A stretch of DNA of 64,000 nt from Salinicola sp. (lineage in GTDB: Bacteria > Pseudomonadota > Gammaproteobacteria > Pseudomonadales > Halomonadaceae). Shown here in pieces: positions 1 to 7,530 of this stretch. The DNA is taken from contig NZNW01000142.1 of assembly GCA_002695065.1 (NCBI GenBank), forward strand, positions 38,168 to 102,167, given 5' to 3'. A program made the position numbers and the translations under genes. Position 1 is the stretch's first letter, and each line of letters begins with the position of its first letter. Below the pieces are notes generated by a model that searched no databases, had not been told where the DNA came from, and saw only the letters and a list, made by a program, of their open reading frames with translations.

Positions 1-1554
1 CACCAGAAACTCGAACCGCTCTACAGTTTCATGGTGCGGTTGCGGCTGCCCGGGGGGCTGGTCACGCCGGCGCAGTGGCAGACGCTCGACGACGTGGCCT
101 CACGCTACGCCAACGGCACGCTGCGCATCACCACGCGGCAGACCTTCCAGTATCACGGCGTGCTCAAGGAGAACCTGCGCCCGCACCTGCAGACCATCCA
201 TCAGGCCATGGTGGATACCATCGCCGCCTGTGGCGACGTCAACCGCAACGTGATCTGCACTGCCAATCCGCATCGCTCCGCCGTTCATCGGCAGGTCTAC
301 GAGTTGAGTCACCGGATCAGCGCTCGCCTGCTGCCTCGCACCCGGGCCTATCACGAGATATTCCTGGGTGAGGAGCGCGTCGCCGGCGGCGCCGAGGAAC
401 GCGCGGACGCGACGGCGGAGGGGGCTTCGCCGGCGCTCGATCCCAACGAGCCGCTCTACACCCGCCATTACCTGCCGCGTAAGTTCAAGGTGGCGCTGGC
501 GATTCCGCCGGAGAACGATGTCGACCTGTTCGCCCACGACGTCGGCTTCATTGCCGATGTGGTGGAGGGCGAACTGCGGGGCTTCACCGTCTGCATCGGC
601 GGCGGCATGGGTATGACCCACGGCGAGCCGACGACCTTTCCGCGGCTCTCCGACCCCATCGGATACTGCTCGCCGGAAGCCGCGCCCGCCGTGGCGGAAG
701 CGATCATGCGGGTGCAGCGCGACAACGGCAATCGCCGCGACCGCAAGCAGGCACGACTGAAATATACCGTCGAGGAGATGGGGCTCGAGGCGTTCAAGAC
801 CGAGGTCGAAGGGCACCTCGGCGAAGCGCTGGCGCCGGCGCGCGATTATCACTTCGACAACAACGGCGATCGGCTGGGCTGGGTCCAGGGCGACGACGGC
901 CAGTGGCACTACGGCCTGTTCGTCCAGAACGGACGCATCGCCGACTTCCCCGACGGCCCGCAGCTACGCACCGGATTGCGCGAGATCGCCGAACAGCATG
1001 ACGGCGACCTGGTGCTCACCACCAACCAGAACGTGATCATCACCCAGGTCGACGAGTCCCGGCGCGAGGCCATCGACGCGCTGCTGGACCGTCATCGGCT
1101 GGTCGCGGAAACCTCTCCGCTACGGCGTAACGCCATGGCCTGCGTGGCATTCCCGACCTGCGGGCTGGCAATGGCGGAGAGCGAGCGCTACCTGCCCTCG
1201 CTGATCGACAAACTGGAAGCCGTGATGCACGAAGCGGGGCTGGCCGACGATGCGATCATCGTACGCATGACCGGCTGCCCCAACGGCTGCGCACGCCCCT
1301 ATCTCGCCGAGATCGGCTTCGTCGGCAAGGCGCCGGGGCGTTACAACCTCTATCTCGGCGGCGGCTTCAGCGGCCAACGCCTCAACAAGCTCTACCGCGA
1401 GAACATCGATGAAGCGACCATCCTCGAGGCGCTGATGCCGTTGATCCAGCGCTACGCCGTCGAGCGCGAGGCGGGCGAACCGTTTGGCGACTTCGTGATT
1501 CGCATCGGCGTGATCAAGGAGACCACCGCCGGACGCGAGTTTCACCAGGCTTGA
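1..1554 (+). CDS. cysI: Sulfite reductase hemoprotein beta subunit, 5' end cut by the window
   Basis: This is the assimilatory sulfite reductase hemoprotein, which reduces sulfite to sulfide in cysteine synthesis using siroheme and a 4Fe-4S cluster. The reading frame is open from base 1, so the start lies outside; about 60 N-terminal residues seem to be missing compared with the 570-residue E. coli protein. The cluster and siroheme cysteines are present in the motifs ACVAFPTC (window-frame residues 381 and 387) and TGCPNGC (426 and 430). The conserved TNQNVIIT, KAPGRYN and YLPRKFK stretches also match CysI. An acidic, alanine-rich insertion sits near residues 125-145. The gene ends 21 bases before the convergent citryl-CoA lyase-like gene, with only a 6-bp hairpin (1552-1566) between. 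Identification is firm; the electron-donor partner is not in view. Confidence 0.95.
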   Translation, partial: HQKLEPLYSFMVRLRLPGGLVTPAQWQTLDDVASRYANGTLRITTRQTFQYHGVLKENLRPHLQTIHQAMVDTIAACGDVNRNVICTANPHRSAVHRQVYELSHRISARLLPRTRAYHEIFLGEERVAGGAEERADATAEGASPALDPNEPLYTRHYLPRKFKVALAIPPENDVDLFAHDVGFIADVVEGELRGFTVCIGGGMGMTHGEPTTFPRLSDPIGYCSPEAAPAVAEAIMRVQRDNGNRRDRKQARLKYTVEEMGLEAFKTEVEGHLGEALAPARDYHFDNNGDRLGWVQGDDGQWHYGLFVQNGRIADFPDGPQLRTGLREIAEQHDGDLVLTTNQNVIITQVDESRREAIDALLDRHRLVAETSPLRRNAMACVAFPTCGLAMAESERYLPSLIDKLEAVMHEAGLADDAIIVRMTGCPNGCARPYLAEIGFVGKAPGRYNLYLGGGFSGQRLNKLYRENIDEATILEALMPLIQRYAVEREAGEPFGDFVIRIGVIKETTAGREFHQA

Positions 1555-1575
1555 ACGGTCGCCGTTCGAGAGAGA

Positions 1576-2409
1576 TCAGCCCCGGTTTGGCACCGGGCGT
1601 TGTGCCGGGCCGCCATAGGGCCACAGCCAGCCCTTGGGCATCGGGCCCTTGTTGCGCCCGCCCTGGCACTGCTGCTCCCAGGCGTGGGCGAGGATGCCCA
1701 CCGAGCGCGACAGGCAGAACAGGCCGCGGGCCAGCGGGGCGGGAAAGCCCAGCTCGGCGTAGATGACGGCGGTGGCGCCGTCAATGTTGAGCGGAATCGG
1801 TTTGTCCTTCATGGCGATGAGCTGGCGTTCGACCTCGCGGGCGATGGAGACGAAGTTGCCATCCACCTCGCCGCGAGCGGCGGCTTCCTCCACCAGTTGC
1901 AGCAGTCGCGGCCCGCGGGGGTCGACCGAGTGGAAGCGGTGGCCGAAGCCGGGAATGATCTTGGTCCGCTCGCGCTGCCAGGTGGCGATGCCTTCCTGGA
2001 CCGCGATCTCCAGAGGGTGCCCGCCGATCTGGTACTCGAGGATCGACTGGTACAGCTCGACGGCCTGTTCGCCGGCGCCACCATGGACGTCATCGAGCAC
2101 GTTGACCGCGGAAGCCATGGCGTTGTTGAGGCTGCTGCCGCAGGTCACGGCCATCCGGGCGATGGCGATGCTCGGCGCCTGCGGGCCGTGGTCGACGGCG
2201 CTCATCAGTGCCGTTTCCAGCAGCGCCGACTGCGCTCGGGTGGGCAGCTCACCGCGAGTCATCAGCCAGACCATGTCGGTAAAGCCGACGTTGCCGATCA
2301 ACTCCTCGATGGGATAACCGCGATAGCGGATCTCACCGGGGCGCATGTCGATGATGTCGGTCTTCCACCACTGCCGGGCCTGGTATTCGGGGGTGAGGGT
2401 ATCGGTCAT
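1576..2409 (-). CDS. Citryl-CoA lyase / citrate synthase-family protein (short form)
   Basis: A 277-residue protein made only of the catalytic part of the citrate synthase fold; full citrate synthases are about 430 residues. The three catalytic positions are visible: His109 in HGGAGE, His157 in GFGHRFH and Asp210 in LNIDGA. Short proteins of this type are usually called citryl-CoA lyase and split or form the C-C bond of a citryl-CoA-like thioester. The start at 2409 was chosen because the citrate synthase match begins there; the open frame continues upstream only through the neighbouring gene. It lies 14 bases after the CoA-transferase gene on the same strand, so the two probably act in sequence: CoA loading, then cleavage. 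The true substrate (citrate, citramalate or a related acid) cannot be told from the sequence. Confidence 0.8.
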   Translation of the reverse strand: MTDTLTPEYQARQWWKTDIIDMRPGEIRYRGYPIEELIGNVGFTDMVWLMTRGELPTRAQSALLETALMSAVDHGPQAPSIAIARMAVTCGSSLNNAMASAVNVLDDVHGGAGEQAVELYQSILEYQIGGHPLEIAVQEGIATWQRERTKIIPGFGHRFHSVDPRGPRLLQLVEEAAARGEVDGNFVSIAREVERQLIAMKDKPIPLNIDGATAVIYAELGFPAPLARGLFCLSRSVGILAHAWEQQCQGGRNKGPMPKGWLWPYGGPAQRPVPNRG

Positions 2410-2423
2410 GAGATGTCTCCTGT

Positions 2424-3584
2424 CTATTCGTCGTTGGCGGCGCGGGTGGGCAGCAGGATGTCGTTGTCCTGGCCGAGGCGGGGCGGTGGTGAGGCGACGC
2501 GGGGCGCCTCGCCGTCGAAACGGTAACCGCCGCTGACCACTTCCAGCGGCCGGCCGATCGTGTCGTTGCCGAACCGCTCGATCAGCCCGCGATCGCGAAC
2601 CTGTGGGTGCGCCAAGGCTTCGGCGACGCTGTAGACGGGACCGGCGGGTACGCCGGCCTCGACCAGCCGCGGCCACCAGTACTCGGTCGTTTCCCGTTTC
2701 AGCGCCGCCTCGATGCAGTCGCTCAACGCCTGACGGTTCTCCAGGCGCGCCTGGCGCTGGGCGAAGCGGGCGTCGGTGAGCCATTCCGGGCGTTCGAGCA
2801 GGTGGCAGATCGCCTCGAACTGCTCCTGCTTGTTGGCGGCGATGTTGATCAAGCCATCGGCGGTGGCGAAGGTGCCCGAGGGGCTGGCGGTGACGTTGTC
2901 GTTGCCCATGGGCTGGGGCGGCTTGTCGGCGACCAGCAGGTTGGAGACCGCCCAACCCATGGTGGCCAGCACCGATTCGAGCATCGAGATGTCGACGAAG
3001 TGCGCCTTGCGCGGGCGCTCGGCCAGGGCGGCATTGATCGCCATCGCCGCGGTCAGGCCGCCGACGGTGTCGGCCAGCGGATAGCCGACCCGGTAGGGCG
3101 CGTTCTCGGGCGCGCCGGTGATGCTCATCACTCCTGCCATGCCCTGGATGATCTGGTCGTAGGCCGGGTAGTTGGCCAAGGGGCCGTCTTGCCCGAAGCC
3201 GGAAATCGCGCAGTAGACCAGCTCGGGGTTGGCCTCGCGCAGTGTCTCGAACCCGAGCCCCAGACGGCGCATGACGCCGGGACGAAAGTTCTCCACCACC
3301 ACGTCGGCCGTCGCCACCAGTTCGAGGAAGGTTTCACGATCGGCCGGTCTCTTGAGATCGAGCGTCACCGAGCGCTTGCCGGCGTTCTGGGCGAGGAACG
3401 AGACCCCCATCAGCTCCTGATTGAGCGTGGGGTCGGCACCCAGTTGACGAGCCAGGTCACCGCCCTGGGGCCGCTCGACCTTGATCACCTCGGCGCCGAG
3501 ATGGGCCAACTGATGACAGCAGAACGGCCCGGCCAGCACGTTGGTCAGATCGAGTACCCGGTAACCGGTCAATGGCGATGACAT
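2424..3584 (-). CDS. CaiB/BaiF family CoA-transferase
   Basis: A class III CoA-transferase of 386 residues that moves CoA between carboxylic acids through an aspartyl-thioester. Family marks include GYRVLDLTNVLAGP at the N terminus, VIKVERP near residue 35, VENFRPGVMRRLGL near 98, and the likely catalytic Asp143 in AYDQIIQGMAG. Two ATG codons lie side by side behind a strong AGGAGG; I prefer the second (3584), which leaves 4 rather than 1 base of spacing, but neither spacing is ideal. The protein is probably cotranscribed with the downstream lyase gene. The divergent IclR gene on the other side of a repeat-rich 198-bp spacer is the obvious candidate regulator. Confidence 0.85.
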   Translation of the reverse strand: MSSPLTGYRVLDLTNVLAGPFCCHQLAHLGAEVIKVERPQGGDLARQLGADPTLNQELMGVSFLAQNAGKRSVTLDLKRPADRETFLELVATADVVVENFRPGVMRRLGLGFETLREANPELVYCAISGFGQDGPLANYPAYDQIIQGMAGVMSITGAPENAPYRVGYPLADTVGGLTAAMAINAALAERPRKAHFVDISMLESVLATMGWAVSNLLVADKPPQPMGNDNVTASPSGTFATADGLINIAANKQEQFEAICHLLERPEWLTDARFAQRQARLENRQALSDCIEAALKRETTEYWWPRLVEAGVPAGPVYSVAEALAHPQVRDRGLIERFGNDTIGRPLEVVSGGYRFDGEAPRVASPPPRLGQDNDILLPTRAANDE

Positions 3585-3656
3585 CATTCCTCCTGGTGAA
3601 ACGGTTTCTTTCAGAGAGAATATGATTCGCTCGGATGAGTTGCAATACCGTTTTGT

Positions 3657-3668
3657 CTGTCGCAACAT
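3657..3668. promoter_or_regulatory. 12-bp motif CTGTCGCAACAT, copy 1 (possible IclR operator)
   Basis: The same 12 bases occur exactly, in opposite orientation, at 5553-5564 upstream of the binding-protein gene. The core GTYGCRAC is nearly self-complementary, as expected for a dimeric regulator. This copy lies 73 bases upstream of the CoA-transferase start, between it and the iclR-type gene. The role is inferred. Confidence 0.4.
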
Positions 3669-3687
3669 CCGCCATTAGTCCAAGTCC

Positions 3688-3769
3688 CGGTGACCTGATA
3701 GCAAGTCCCGATCAACTGATGCCCGATTCACTGATAGTCCGATTAACTGATAGCTCGATTAACTGATAG
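3688..3769. repeat. Array of five imperfect 12-14 bp repeats upstream of the IclR gene
   Basis: Units resembling CGATTAACTGATAG start at 3688, 3709, 3724, 3740 and 3756, so the spacing is 21, 15, 16 and 16 bases. The last two units are identical. The array ends 13 bases before the regulator ATG and occupies its 5' untranslated region or promoter. It could be a multi-site operator or a recent slippage expansion. There are no spacers of CRISPR type. Confidence 0.75.
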
Positions 3770-3782
3770 ATAGGAGCGTCCC

Positions 3783-4448
3783 ATGGCCCAGAGACGTGTC
3801 GAGGCCGTCGAACGAGCGCTGACGCTGCTCGAGGCCTTCTCCCAGGAGCGGCGAGAGTTCTCTCTGACCGAACTCGCCAATGCCTCGGGGTTCTACAAGA
3901 GCACCATCCTGCGGCTGATGGCCTCGTTGGAGCACTTCGGCTATGTCACCCGCGACGAACGCGGCATCTACCGAGTCGGCCCGGCGGTCTCGCGGCTGGC
4001 CCCGCTGGCGGGCGACGGGCCGCAGCTCGAGAATCTGGTACGGCCGATACTCGAGTCGCTGCGGGATGCCAGCGAGGAGACCGCTTCCTTCTATGTCCGC
4101 GACGGCGACCACCGGATCTGCCGGCTGCGCGAGAATGGCCGACTGGAGGTCAGGCACCATCTGGAGGAGGGCGTGAGGCTGCCACTGGGACGCGGTGCCG
4201 CCGGGCGGGTGCTCAATTACGAAATCCCTCGCGGCCAGGTTGCCGTATCCAGCGGAGAGCGCCAGGCCGGGCTGTCGGCGGCGGCGATCGGTATCTACAA
4301 CGGCGAGGGTGAGCTGATGGGGGCGCTGGCGCTATCGGGTCCCAGCGAGCGCTTCAACCTGGCGGCCAAGGATCGCCATATACCCTTGCTGGCCCAGTAT
4401 GCGCCGCGTCTCGAACGCCAGTGGCCGCGGGCGTTGCGCGCTTCCTGA
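3783..4448 (+). CDS. IclR family transcriptional regulator
   Basis: A 221-residue regulator with an N-terminal winged helix-turn-helix (about residues 5-65, with FSLTELANASGFYKSTILRLM as recognition region) and a C-terminal effector-binding domain. The C-terminal part is slightly shorter than usual for IclR proteins, which are around 250 residues. It is divergent from the CoA-transferase/lyase pair and convergent with the tricarboxylate-type binding protein, so it most likely controls this small catabolic locus in response to its substrate. The ATG at 3783 has AGGAG (3772-3776) 6 bases upstream, just after the repeat array. The family is clear; the effector is unknown. Confidence 0.88.
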   Translation: MAQRRVEAVERALTLLEAFSQERREFSLTELANASGFYKSTILRLMASLEHFGYVTRDERGIYRVGPAVSRLAPLAGDGPQLENLVRPILESLRDASEETASFYVRDGDHRICRLRENGRLEVRHHLEEGVRLPLGRGAAGRVLNYEIPRGQVAVSSGERQAGLSAAAIGIYNGEGELMGALALSGPSERFNLAAKDRHIPLLAQYAPRLERQWPRALRAS

Positions 4449-4458
4449 CGCTGCCGAT

Positions 4459-4490
4459 GTCGTCGGCGCCGCAAGCCCGGCACCGACGAC
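4459..4490. terminator. Hairpin between convergent IclR and binding-protein genes
   Basis: A 13-bp stem (4459-4471 with 4478-4490, one G-T pair) closes a 6-base loop. It sits between two converging genes and can serve both directions. No T-run follows, so a rho-independent role is only possible. Confidence 0.4.
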
Positions 4491-4533
4491 CAGGGGGTGA
4501 GGTGACAAGCCCCACCCTAGCGGGGAGCCGGCC

Positions 4534-5523
4534 TTACTGGATCAGGCCGACTTCCTTGGAGATCTCCTCGATATCGGCGATCTGCTGATGCACGTACGCC
4601 TTGAAGGCCTCGCCGCTGCGGTCGAAGGGAATCAAGCCGTTCTTGCTCATGACCTCCTTCCACTCCGGGCTCTCGTAGACCTTGTGCAGCGTCTCCTCCC
4701 ACCAGGCCACGTCCTCGTCGGAGAGCTTCGGTGGCAGGTAGAAGCCGCGCCAGTTGATCCCTTCGACATCCACGCCCTGCTCCTTGGCGGTGGGGAATTC
4801 ACTCAGCGCGCCGGGCAGGCGACCGTCGGCGAGCACGGCGAGCACCCGAAGGTCGCCGGATTCGACGAAGCCCAGGGTCTCAGAGGCGTCTCCGGAGAAG
4901 GCGTCGATATGGCCGCCGACGACCTGGGTCATCGCCTCGCCGCCACCGTCGAAGGGCAGATACTTGATCTTGTTCAGCGGCTCGATGCCATCGGCGCGGG
5001 CCATCATCAGGACCTTGAGGTGATCCCAACCGCCGCTGGCGCTGCCGCCGGCAAAACTGACGCTGGAGGGCTTCTCCTCCATCGCATCCAGCAGCGACTC
5101 GAGGTCCTGGTAAGGCGAGTCCTTGCTCACGGCGATCACGCCATAGTCCGCGCCGACGGTGCCGGCCCAGTTGACCATGTCGGCGTTCAGGCCGGGGAAC
5201 TGATGCTGGGCCAGACGGGTGGTGGTCGATGTCGAAGCCGAGACGATGACGTCGTTCTGTCCGGCCCGTTTCGTGACCACGTGTGAAAACGCGACACCAC
5301 CGCTGGCGCCCGGCATGTTGGTGGTCTGGACGCTGCCGTCGATGGCGCCGGTCTCGCTCAGAACCTGGCCCACGCTGCGGCAGGTGAAGTCCCAGCCGCC
5401 GCCGGGGTTGGCAGGGGCGATGCAGTCGATCTTACCGCTCGGGCCGACCGCCTGCGCCAGCATCGGCAGCGTCGCCAGCGAGAGTGCGAGGCACAGCGCG
5501 GAAGGCTTCAAGGACAAATTCAT
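4534..5523 (-). CDS. Tripartite tricarboxylate transporter (TctC/Bug) substrate-binding protein
   Basis: A 329-residue periplasmic binding protein. Residues 1-25 form a Sec signal peptide ending in AQA. The following GKIDCIAPANPGGGWDFTC and the later VSFAGGSASGG and YLPFDGGGEAMTQVVGGHIDA segments are typical of TctC proteins, which bind citrate, other tricarboxylates or aromatic acids for the TctAB membrane carrier. No tctA or tctB gene lies next to it, so it is an orphan binding protein that would need a carrier coded elsewhere. The start has GGAG 5 bases upstream. Position beside a CoA-transferase and a citryl-CoA lyase-like gene suggests that it captures the acid they degrade. Confidence 0.88.
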   Translation of the reverse strand: MNLSLKPSALCLALSLATLPMLAQAVGPSGKIDCIAPANPGGGWDFTCRSVGQVLSETGAIDGSVQTTNMPGASGGVAFSHVVTKRAGQNDVIVSASTSTTTRLAQHQFPGLNADMVNWAGTVGADYGVIAVSKDSPYQDLESLLDAMEEKPSSVSFAGGSASGGWDHLKVLMMARADGIEPLNKIKYLPFDGGGEAMTQVVGGHIDAFSGDASETLGFVESGDLRVLAVLADGRLPGALSEFPTAKEQGVDVEGINWRGFYLPPKLSDEDVAWWEETLHKVYESPEWKEVMSKNGLIPFDRSGEAFKAYVHQQIADIEEISKEVGLIQ

Positions 5524-5552
5524 GGCGTCTCCGTTATTCTCTTTTGTAGAAC

Positions 5553-5564
5553 ATGTTGCGACAG
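5553..5564. promoter_or_regulatory. 12-bp motif CTGTCGCAACAT, copy 2 (minus-strand orientation)
   Basis: This is the exact reverse complement of 3657-3668, placed 30 bases upstream of the binding-protein start. A related TTGCGAC core occurs again at about 5612. Shared sites would tie the orphan binding protein to the CoA-transferase operon under one regulator, most simply the IclR protein. Confidence 0.4.
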
Positions 5565-5793
5565 TAGAAATTAGGGGCGCCGGGATGCCGGGTCAATCTC
5601 GGGACTGCGAATTGCGACTAAAGAATGTCGTCAGAAGCTATGTGATTCTGTCTGTCAGAACAAAAGGGGTCGGGAAGCCTGCTTGACCGCCCCCGGTCAC
5701 GCAGCCGGGCGTTTCCCGGCGATGGCCGCCATGCGGCTTTTGAACCCCGGCCGGTTTTATCCACACGGAGGAAGCGTCAAACTGTCCGGGTGC

Positions 5794-5814
5794 GCCGGCC
5801 CGTTGCGGGCCGGC
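5794..5814 (+). other. GC-rich hairpin in the rluF upstream region
   Basis: A perfect 9-bp stem (5794-5802 with 5806-5814) closes a TTG loop 60 bases before the rluF ATG. The 351-bp gap 5524-5874 otherwise holds the presumed promoter of the binding-protein gene and no gene that I can support. The hairpin could be a leader structure or a read-through stop. Confidence 0.35.
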
Positions 5815-5874
5815 ACAGGTCCGGCGGTTGCGACCGGATGCTGAGTCACCTTTCTTCTGGCTGGACGACCCTTT

Positions 5875-6963
5875 ATGGCGTTACGACAATCGACCCGTAT
5901 CAACAAGTACATCAGCGAGAGCGGGATGTGCTCCCGTCGTGAAGCCGATCGCTTCGTGGAGCAGGGCAACGTGTGGATCAACGGCCGCCGTGCCACCACC
6001 GGCGACCAGGTGGTCGCCGGCGATCGGGTCAAGGTCAACGGCCAGGAGATCGAGCCCCGGGAAGCGGAGGATCTGGTCCTGATCGCGCTCAACAAGCCGG
6101 TGGGTATCGTCAGCACCACCGAGTCGGGGGAGAAGGACAACATCGTCGAGTTCGTCAAGCACGGGGCGCGGATCTTTCCCATCGGCCGGCTCGACAAGGA
6201 TTCCCAGGGGCTGATCTTCCTGACCAACGACGGCGACCTGGTCAACAAGATCCTGCGTGCCAACAACCACCACGAGAAAGCGTATCGGGTGACGGTCGAC
6301 AAGCCGGTCACCGACGAATTCGTCGAGGGCATGCAGCGTGGCGTGCCGATCCTCGGCCAGGTGACGAAGCGCTGCCAGGTGCGCAGGGAGTCGACGTTCG
6401 TCTTCACCATCACGCTGGTGCAGGGGCTCAACCGCCAGATACGCCGCATGTGCGAGTATTTCGGCTACGAAGTCACTCAGCTGATCCGCACGCGCATCAT
6501 GAACGTCTCGCTCAAGGGGCTGGCGCTGGGTGACTGGCGGGACCTGACTCCGAGAGAGATCGATACCATCATCGCGCTGACGGAAAACTCCGACGCCGCT
6601 CCGGAGAAGAGTGGCCGCGCCAAGCCCAACTCCGGCTCTCGCTCGGGAAAGGCTAGGCAGCCGACCTCCAAGGGAGGCAGGGCATCGGCAGGGCCCGGGG
6701 CGAAGGCCGGTGTCAAGGCGGGCGGCAGAGCCGCTGCCACCAAAGCCGCTGCCACCAAGGCCCACCCCAAGGGTAAAAAAGCCGCGAGCGGCAAAGCGTC
6801 GCCCGGTGGCAAGAGTCACGCGGCAGGTAAGTCACACCCCAGCGCCAAAGCGGGAAAGCCCGGCGCCAGGGGCAAGGCTGGCGCCAAGCCCGGCGACAGG
6901 AAGCGTTCAGGCAAGGCCGGCCCCGGCAGTCGTGCCAGGGGCGCGTCCTCCAAGAAGCGCTGA
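5875..6963 (+). CDS. rluF: 23S rRNA pseudouridine(2604) synthase with long basic tail
   Basis: RluF converts a uridine of 23S rRNA to pseudouridine. Residues 8-60 are an S4 RNA-binding domain and residues 65-235 the catalytic domain, with the catalytic Asp107 in [10 protein letters not shown]. The sequence follows E. coli RluF closely ([28 protein letters not shown]). From about residue 240 to 362 the protein becomes a low-complexity tail rich in Lys, Ala, Gly, Ser and Pro, longer than the short basic tail of the 290-residue E. coli protein. Such tails usually add nonspecific RNA affinity. The gene stands alone, converging on glcG 19 bases downstream. Confidence 0.93.
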   Translation: MALRQSTRINKYISESGMCSRREADRFVEQGNVWINGRRATTGDQVVAGDRVKVNGQEIEPREAEDLVLIALNKPVGIVSTTESGEKDNIVEFVKHGARIFPIGRLDKDSQGLIFLTNDGDLVNKILRANNHHEKAYRVTVDKPVTDEFVEGMQRGVPILGQVTKRCQVRRESTFVFTITLVQGLNRQIRRMCEYFGYEVTQLIRTRIMNVSLKGLALGDWRDLTPREIDTIIALTENSDAAPEKSGRAKPNSGSRSGKARQPTSKGGRASAGPGAKAGVKAGGRAAATKAAATKAHPKGKKAASGKASPGGKSHAAGKSHPSAKAGKPGARGKAGAKPGDRKRSGKAGPGSRARGASSKKR

Positions 6964-6982
6964 CAAAGCGTCGGCGACGGCT

Positions 6983-7384
6983 TCAGCCGATAGCCTTGAC
7001 GCCGGCTTTCGCGACCTGCACGTCCTGCTCCGGCTTGACCCCGGAAACGCCGACGCTGCCGATCACCTGGCCGTCGTGAATGACCGGCACGCCGCCCGAG
7101 AGCAGCGCGGTCATCGGTGCCGTCACGAAGGCGGTGCGGCCGTTGTTGATCATCTCCTCGAAGACCTGGGTCTCCTTGCGGCCGATCGCCGCGTTGCGCG
7201 CCTTTTCGGTGGCGACGCCGGCGCTGAAGGGGGCGGCACCGTTCATCCGGCGCAGGCCCAGCAGATGGCCGCCATCGTCGGCGACGGCGATGGTGACTGC
7301 CCAGCCCTGGGCTTCGGCTTCGGTCTGGGCGGCATCGAGGATGGCATTGACATCGTTGAGTTCGAGTGCGGCTTTGGTCTGCAT
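6983..7384 (-). CDS. glcG: GlcG/HbpS family protein of the glycolate locus
   Basis: A 133-residue GlcG-type protein. The family fold binds small ligands or heme, and its exact role in glycolate use is not settled. Signature stretches are VAVADDGGHLLGLRRMNGA, TEKARNAA and the C-terminal GGVPVIHDGQVIGSVGVSG. It is the last gene of the minus-strand series lldP-glcD-glcE-glcF-glcG, separated from glcF by 146 bases in which GAGCTAC is repeated twice. GGAG lies 8 bases before the ATG. It has no signal peptide. Confidence 0.85.
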   Translation of the reverse strand: MQTKAALELNDVNAILDAAQTEAEAQGWAVTIAVADDGGHLLGLRRMNGAAPFSAGVATEKARNAAIGRKETQVFEEMINNGRTAFVTAPMTALLSGGVPVIHDGQVIGSVGVSGVKPEQDVQVAKAGVKAIG

Positions 7385-7530
7385 GGTGGGGACTCCAGTT
7401 CCATGGTCAGGGCAGCGTCGAGCTACGAGCTACGAGAAAAAGCGAAAAGCCAACTCGCCGGGTGCCGCAGCGAGCTGGCCTTGCGCGGTCATGAGTGAGT
7501 CGCCGGCGTCGGACGCCGAGAGCGTTGGTT

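Noticed and set aside
100..909. Long open frame antisense to cysI
   Set aside because: It is a shadow frame typical of GC-rich genes. Its codon pattern mirrors cysI on the other strand, and no homology or ribosome site is seen. The same applies to many long antisense frames, for example those opposite glcD, ydeP, DUF349 and corB.
3688..3769. CRISPR-like appearance of the repeat array before the IclR gene
   Set aside because: Units are only 12-14 bases, spacing is 15-21 bases with almost no unique spacer, and no cas gene is present.
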